DNA from: 73-13 sp035556395
GTDB taxonomy: Bacteria > Actinomycetota > Actinomycetes > Actinomycetales > Microbacteriaceae
Assembly (NCBI GenBank): GCA_035556395.1
Contig: DATMFB010000200.1
Location: forward strand, 1-12,034
Length of the DNA stretch: 12,034 bases
Direction: 5' to 3'
The position numbers and the translations under genes are program-made. Below, piece after piece: positions 8,661-12,034 of the stretch; position 1 is the stretch's first letter; every line of letters begins with the position of its first letter. The notes beneath the pieces were generated by a model. That model was given only the letters and a program-made list of their open reading frames with translations, was not told where the DNA came from and did no database searches.

Positions 8661-9266
8661 ATGGGCGCCCCAGCGACTCGGATGAAGGCCGACGAGCGGC
8701 GCGAGCTCGTGCTCCGCGCCGCGACGCAGGTCTTCGGGGAGCGCGGCTACGTCGGCACGACGACCGATGCGGTCGCCAAGGCGGCGGGCGTGAGCCAGCC
8801 CTACGTCGTGCGCATCTTCGGCACGAAGGAGGCGCTCTTCCTCGCGGTGCTCGAGCGCGCGCTCGAGCGACTGCTCGTGGCCTTCCGCACGGCGCTGGCC
8901 GGGGACGCCGACGCGGTCACGGCGGGCGAGCCGGGGGAGTCCCACCACCGAATCGGCGCCGCGTACGCCGAGCTGCTCGCGGACCGCGGACTGCTGCTCA
9001 GCCTCATGCACGGCTTCATCCTCGGCTCCGACCCCGAGATCGGCGCCCGCGCCCGGGCGGGCTTCCTCCAGGTCTACCGGTTCCTGCGCGAAGAGGCCGG
9101 GATGTCGCCGGACGAGGTGCACTCGTTCCTCGCGGAGGGCATGCTGCTCAACACCCTCGTGGGCCTGCGCATGGCCGCCGACTACGACCGCGATCCCGCC
9201 GCGAGGGAGCTGCTCGACACGGCCCTGCCCACCAAGCTCGACTTCCTCCTCTCGCTCGAGCCCTGA
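8661..9266 (+). CDS. TetR/AcrR-family transcriptional regulator
   Basis: 201 residues. The N-terminal helix-turn-helix spans about 12-58: RRELVLRAATQVFGERGYVG, TTTDAVAKAAGVSQPYVVRIFGTKEALF, with the recognition helix around GVSQPYVVRIFG. The remainder is the helical ligand-binding and dimerisation domain, which has no recognisable specificity. The start is ATG 8661. No strong ribosome site precedes it, so translation may be weak or nearly leaderless; that would suit a low-level repressor. It is divergent from the MFS exporter, and two matching dyads lie between them. Most likely it represses the exporter and itself and is released by a transported compound, as in QacR/TetR systems. The inducer is unknown. 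Confidence 0.93.
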   Translation: MGAPATRMKADERRELVLRAATQVFGERGYVGTTTDAVAKAAGVSQPYVVRIFGTKEALFLAVLERALERLLVAFRTALAGDADAVTAGEPGESHHRIGAAYAELLADRGLLLSLMHGFILGSDPEIGARARAGFLQVYRFLREEAGMSPDEVHSFLAEGMLLNTLVGLRMAADYDRDPAARELLDTALPTKLDFLLSLEP

Positions 9267-9280
9267 CCGCGTTCTGCCTC

Positions 9281-9304
9281 GCGTTCTCGCGTTCTCGCGT
9301 TCTC
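9281..9304 (+). repeat. Three perfect 8-bp tandem repeats (GCGTTCTC)
   Basis: Units at 9281-9288, 9289-9296 and 9297-9304, preceded by an imperfect unit at 9269-9280. They sit in the 56-base gap between the convergent tetR-family and mutY stop codons. There is no run of T and no good stem, so I do not call a terminator. It looks like a simple slippage repeat. Confidence 0.8.
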
Positions 9305-9322
9305 GCGATGTCCGCTCCGGTG

Positions 9323-10180
9323 TCAGGGGAGGGTGTAGCCGTGGGGGGAGCGTGCCGCGAGGCCGTCGCGGACGAGGCCCGCGAGGGCGCGCTCGAGACG
9401 ATCGGGCTCCGGCAGGAGGGCGGCGAGCTCGTCGAGCCCGACCGGCCGATCCGCGGCGCGGAGCTCGGCCATGACGATCCCGCGGGCCTCGCGGTCCGAG
9501 CCCGCGAACCTCGGCTGGCGTGCCCGACTCGGCCCCTCGTTCGGCGGGTAGCCGGCCGCGCGCCATGCGCAGCGGTCCGCGATCGGGCAGTCGTCGCAGT
9601 GCGGGGCGCGCGGCGTGCAGACGAGCGCGCCGAGCTCCATCACGGCGACGTTCGTCACCTTCGCCTCCTCGGGGTCGAGGGGAAGGATCGACTCCATCAG
9701 CTCGGCGTCGCGGCGGGCGTTCGGCGCGAGCGCCTCGACCCCGACGAGGGCTCTCGCGAGGACGCGCCGGATGTTCGTGTCCACGACCGGGACGCGCTGA
9801 CCGTAGGCGAACGACGCGACCGCCGCCGCCGTGTAGGGTCCGACGCCGGGCAGCGCGAGCAGCGCCTCGAGCTCCCGCGGCACCTCGTCGTCGTGCTCGG
9901 CGGCCATCGCCGTCGCGGCCGCGTGGATCGCGAGCGCCCGCCGCGGGTAGCCGAGCCGGCCCCAGGCGCGCAGGATCTCCGACGGCGGGGTCGCCGCGAG
10001 CGCGGACGGCGTCGGCCAGCGGTCGATCCACTCGAGCGCGACGCGGGCGGCCCGCTCGATCTGGGTCTGCTGCGCCATCACCTCGATCAGGTAGATCGCC
10101 CACGGGGTCATGCCGGGCCGGCGCCACAGGAAGTCCCGACCGTGCACCCGATACCAGGCGCTCGTCTCCGTGGCGATCAT
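9323..10180 (-). CDS. mutY: A/G-specific adenine DNA glycosylase (short MutY)
   Basis: Base-excision repair enzyme that removes adenine mispaired with 8-oxoguanine or guanine. It is 285 residues from ATG 10180-10178. E33 lies in IEVMAQQTQ, matching the catalytic glutamate region EVMLQQTQ of E. coli MutY. The helix-hairpin-helix is LPGVGPYTAAAV (110-121), the catalytic aspartate is D134 in VVDTNIRRVLAR, and the [4Fe-4S] ligands are C188-x6-C195-x2-C198-x5-C204. The tail after about 225 (DREARGIVMAEL...LERALAGLVRDGL) looks like a short helical, winged-helix-like module. The C-terminal NUDIX-like domain that E. coli MutY uses for 8-oxoG recognition is absent; actinobacterial MutY proteins are often short in this way. 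The start codon overlaps the stop of the upstream reductase gene as ATGA, so translation is probably coupled. Confidence 0.95.
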   Translation of the reverse strand: MIATETSAWYRVHGRDFLWRRPGMTPWAIYLIEVMAQQTQIERAARVALEWIDRWPTPSALAATPPSEILRAWGRLGYPRRALAIHAAATAMAAEHDDEVPRELEALLALPGVGPYTAAAVASFAYGQRVPVVDTNIRRVLARALVGVEALAPNARRDAELMESILPLDPEEAKVTNVAVMELGALVCTPRAPHCDDCPIADRCAWRAAGYPPNEGPSRARQPRFAGSDREARGIVMAELRAADRPVGLDELAALLPEPDRLERALAGLVRDGLAARSPHGYTLP

Positions 10181-11175
10181 CGCAGCGGGACGCGGCGGGC
10201 GACCTCGGCCGGCGGGATGAACGCGCCCGTCTCCTCGACCTCGTGGACGAGCGCGACGAGCGCGGCGTTGACGGGCGCGGTCAGGCCGCGCTCCGCGGCG
10301 ATCCGGACGGTCGCGCCGTTCAGGTAGTCGATCTCGGTCAGGCGGCCGCGGCGGATGGACTGGAGCGTCGACCCCGGATTCGGCACGTGGCCGAGCCGCC
10401 GGTTGATGACGAGCGGGATGATCTGCGCGGCCCAGAGCGGCAGCACGGCGATCAGGCCCGCGAGCCAGCCGGGCGTGCCCTGCATCGGCGCGAACCTTGC
10501 GCCGGCGGCCCTCGCGATCCGCGAGGTCTCGCGCATGCTCGCGGTGATGATCCGGCGCAGCCGCCGGTCGCGGATCGTCTCCTGGACGCTCAGGCCCGTG
10601 ATCGCCGGCATCGCGTTCACGTGGTTGATCAGCAGCTTCGTCCACTGCGCGCCGACGATGTCGTCGGTCACCTCGAGCGGCACGGCGGGACCGATCGCGG
10701 CGACGATCTCGTCGAGCCGCTCGCGTGTGCAGGTGGGACCGGCGCCGATGATCGTCGGGAGCGCCGCGGTCACGGTCACCCGGCCAGGCTCCAGGTACGA
10801 GACGGCGAAGAGGGCGAGCGCGCCGAGGAGGGGCGAGCGCGGCAGCAGGCCATGCGCGACGTCGAGGCCCCCGAGGCCGTTCTGCACGATGACGACCGGA
10901 ACGCCGTCGAGCAGGTGCGCGTTCGGCTCGATCGCGTCGGCCGCATCCTGCGCCTTCGTCGTGAGGAACGCGATGTCGGGCCGCTCGGTGAGTCGCTCAC
11001 CCGCCCGCACCCGGGCCCTGTGCTCGCCGAAGCCGCCGTCGAGCCGGATGCCGCCGCCGAGGATCGCGGCGAGCTGCTCGCCGCGCGCCGTCACCTCGAC
11101 GTCGTGCCCCGCGCGGTCGAGCAGGGCCGCGATGAGTCCGCCGACCGCACCAGCACCGAGGACGCCGATCCGCAC
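10177..11175 (-). CDS. Ketopantoate reductase-family oxidoreductase (ApbA/PanE)
   Basis: 332 residues. Family members reduce 2-dehydropantoate with NADPH in pantothenate synthesis, but many paralogs have other substrates, so I leave the symbol empty. The N-terminal Rossmann fold has GAGAVGG (7-13), and V-T-A-R at 28-31 follows strand 2. TTKA at 72-75 and QNG (98-100) fit the family's cofactor and substrate region. In the C-terminal helical domain, QWTKLLIN supplies K180 (the catalytic lysine in PanE) and N184, and LTEIDYLNG gives the conserved E281/D283. Odd: a hydrophobic stretch at about 236-257 (WLAGLIAVLPLWAAQIIPLV) lies within the helical domain and makes the protein longer than the roughly 300-residue E. 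coli enzyme. The start is GTG 11175-11173; GGAGGA directly abuts it with no spacer. It is the first gene of a two-gene unit with mutY. Confidence 0.88.
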   Translation of the reverse strand: MRIGVLGAGAVGGLIAALLDRAGHDVEVTARGEQLAAILGGGIRLDGGFGEHRARVRAGERLTERPDIAFLTTKAQDAADAIEPNAHLLDGVPVVIVQNGLGGLDVAHGLLPRSPLLGALALFAVSYLEPGRVTVTAALPTIIGAGPTCTRERLDEIVAAIGPAVPLEVTDDIVGAQWTKLLINHVNAMPAITGLSVQETIRDRRLRRIITASMRETSRIARAAGARFAPMQGTPGWLAGLIAVLPLWAAQIIPLVINRRLGHVPNPGSTLQSIRRGRLTEIDYLNGATVRIAAERGLTAPVNAALVALVHEVEETGAFIPPAEVARRVPLR

Positions 11176-11255
11176 TCCTCCACAGTACGACGGGACTCTC
11201 CACAGCCGCGCCTCGCGCGGGAGCGGGGGCGCCGGCGTTCTGCCATCGTGACGCG
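11176..11255. other. Divergent intergenic region upstream of reductase and FHA genes
   Basis: 80 bases must start both genes. Visible are CTCCACAG repeated at 11178-11185 and 11198-11205, exactly 20 bases apart, and a perfect 5-bp stem (CCGCG 11206-11210, CGCGG 11216-11220). I see no confident -10/-35 on either strand and no clear ribosome site before ATG 11256. Confidence 0.3.
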
Positions 11256-12034
11256 ATGCACCTCAAGCTGACCCTCGTCAGGAGCGACGGGTCGAGCGAT
11301 GACATCGCCGTGACCACGGACGCCTCGGCGTCGATCGAGGAGGTCGCGCGGGCGATCGCCGACCGGGACCCGAGTGGGGACGACGTCCCCGCGGGACGGC
11401 GGCTGACGCTGCGCAGGCTGACCCCGGAAGGCGAAACGGGCGTGCCCGAGTGGGTCCCCCTGCCGCCGGGCGCGCGGATCGGTGAGGACTGGCTCGCGTC
11501 GGGCGCGCACATCGCGCTCGCGGATGCGGAGGCCACGGTGCCGGCCGCCTCGGCGGCCGCGGTCGAGGTGCTCTCGGGGCGGCTGCGCGGCGAGCGGTGG
11601 GTCCTGCGGGTAGGGACATCGATCGTCGGCCGTGACCGACACTGCGACGTGGTCCTCGCGGATCCCTACGTGTCCGGTCGGCACATCCGCGTGGAGGTCT
11701 CCGACGAGATCGAGGTCGTCGACCTCGGCTCAGCGAACGGGCTCGAGGTCGACGGCGAGCTGGTCAGCCGCGCATCGTTTCCGGATCGCGGGACCGTCAC
11801 GGTCGGCGACACCGCCCTGCGGATCGTGCTGCTGCCGAGGCCGGCGGGCGTGACGGCGGAGGCGTCGAGGCGGGCAGGGGGACCCGTGCCGTTCAATCGC
11901 TCGCCGCGGGTCGAGCCGCGCTACACGGGGGAGTCGTTCACGATGCCCGCGCCGCCGGTGCAGCGGGAGCCGAATCCGCTCCCGTGGCTCGCCATGGCTG
12001 CACCGGTCCTGCTCGGCATCGTCCTCGCGGCCCT
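11256..12034 (+). CDS. FHA-domain membrane protein, N-terminal part (probable FtsK/SpoIIIE or EssC-like ATPase)
   Basis: Open from ATG 11256 to the window end: 259 complete codons with no stop. Residues 1-90 (MHLKLTLVRSDGSSDDIAV... IEEVARAIADRDP) look like a beta-rich, possibly ubiquitin-like module. Residues about 104-193 are an FHA phosphothreonine-binding domain, with G-R at 125-126, S140-G-R-H143, and N161-G162 in DLGSANGLEVDG. A Pro-rich linker holding RYTGESFTMPAPPVQREPNP follows. From about residue 243 PWLAMAAPVLLGIVLAA begins a transmembrane segment, cut by the window edge. This order (N-module, FHA, then membrane pair) is typical of actinobacterial FtsK/SpoIIIE proteins related to the EssC/EccC motor of type VII secretion. 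The ATPase part is not in view, so that assignment is inferred; the FHA call is secure. Confidence 0.8.
   Translation, partial: MHLKLTLVRSDGSSDDIAVTTDASASIEEVARAIADRDPSGDDVPAGRRLTLRRLTPEGETGVPEWVPLPPGARIGEDWLASGAHIALADAEATVPAASAAAVEVLSGRLRGERWVLRVGTSIVGRDRHCDVVLADPYVSGRHIRVEVSDEIEVVDLGSANGLEVDGELVSRASFPDRGTVTVGDTALRIVLLPRPAGVTAEASRRAGGPVPFNRSPRVEPRYTGESFTMPAPPVQREPNPLPWLAMAAPVLLGIVLAA

Noticed and set aside
8219..10327. 702-residue plus-strand open frame across exporter, tetR and mutY
   Set aside because: It overlaps three well-supported genes and reads as low-complexity Arg/Gly/Ala sequence: a high-GC shadow.

Overview
The window is very GC-rich, densely coded DNA from a high-GC actinomycete. 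The most likely family is Microbacteriaceae (Micrococcales). This rests on the proS / nusA-ylxR-infB-rbfA core, a GTG-started IF2 with a long Gly/Pro/Ala/Arg-rich N-terminal arm, frequent GTG starts, and an FHA-headed membrane protein of the actinobacterial FtsK/EssC type. The family is inferred from general features, not from a database match. I see no rRNA, tRNA, CRISPR array or insertion sequence.

Layout. (1) 1-564 is the C-terminal part of prolyl-tRNA synthetase. (2) 583-2371, minus strand, holds two tandem paralogous genes for membrane-anchored putative zinc metallopeptidases. Both carry HEYAH and a downstream Y-x2-TN-x2-E motif that resembles the active site of anthrax lethal factor-type peptidases. 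They occupy the place just upstream of nusA where rimP usually lies, and no rimP is visible. (3) 2478-7143, plus strand, is the transcription/translation operon nusA-ylxR-infB-rbfA. It has a structured 103-base leader before infB and a strong hairpin repeat between infB and rbfA. (4) 7145-9266 is a divergent pair: a 14-helix DHA2-type MFS exporter on the minus strand and a TetR regulator on the plus strand. The AT-rich gap between them holds two matching dyad operators 27 bp apart, one lying inside the -35/-10 spacer of a near-consensus exporter promoter. (5) 9323-11175, minus strand, holds a ketopantoate reductase-family gene and, overlapping it by ATGA, a MutY-type adenine DNA glycosylase. 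(6) 11256-12034, plus strand, is the start of an FHA-domain membrane protein cut by the window edge.

How they work together. Block 3 is essential housekeeping: NusA in transcription, IF2 in initiation, RbfA in 30S maturation. Block 4 is a self-contained, probably drug-inducible efflux module. Block 5 pairs DNA repair with a reductase under one transcript. Block 2 is the least understood and most interesting part: an extracytoplasmic peptidase pair with unknown substrates. Block 6 probably opens a type VII secretion-like or FtsK-like locus outside the window.
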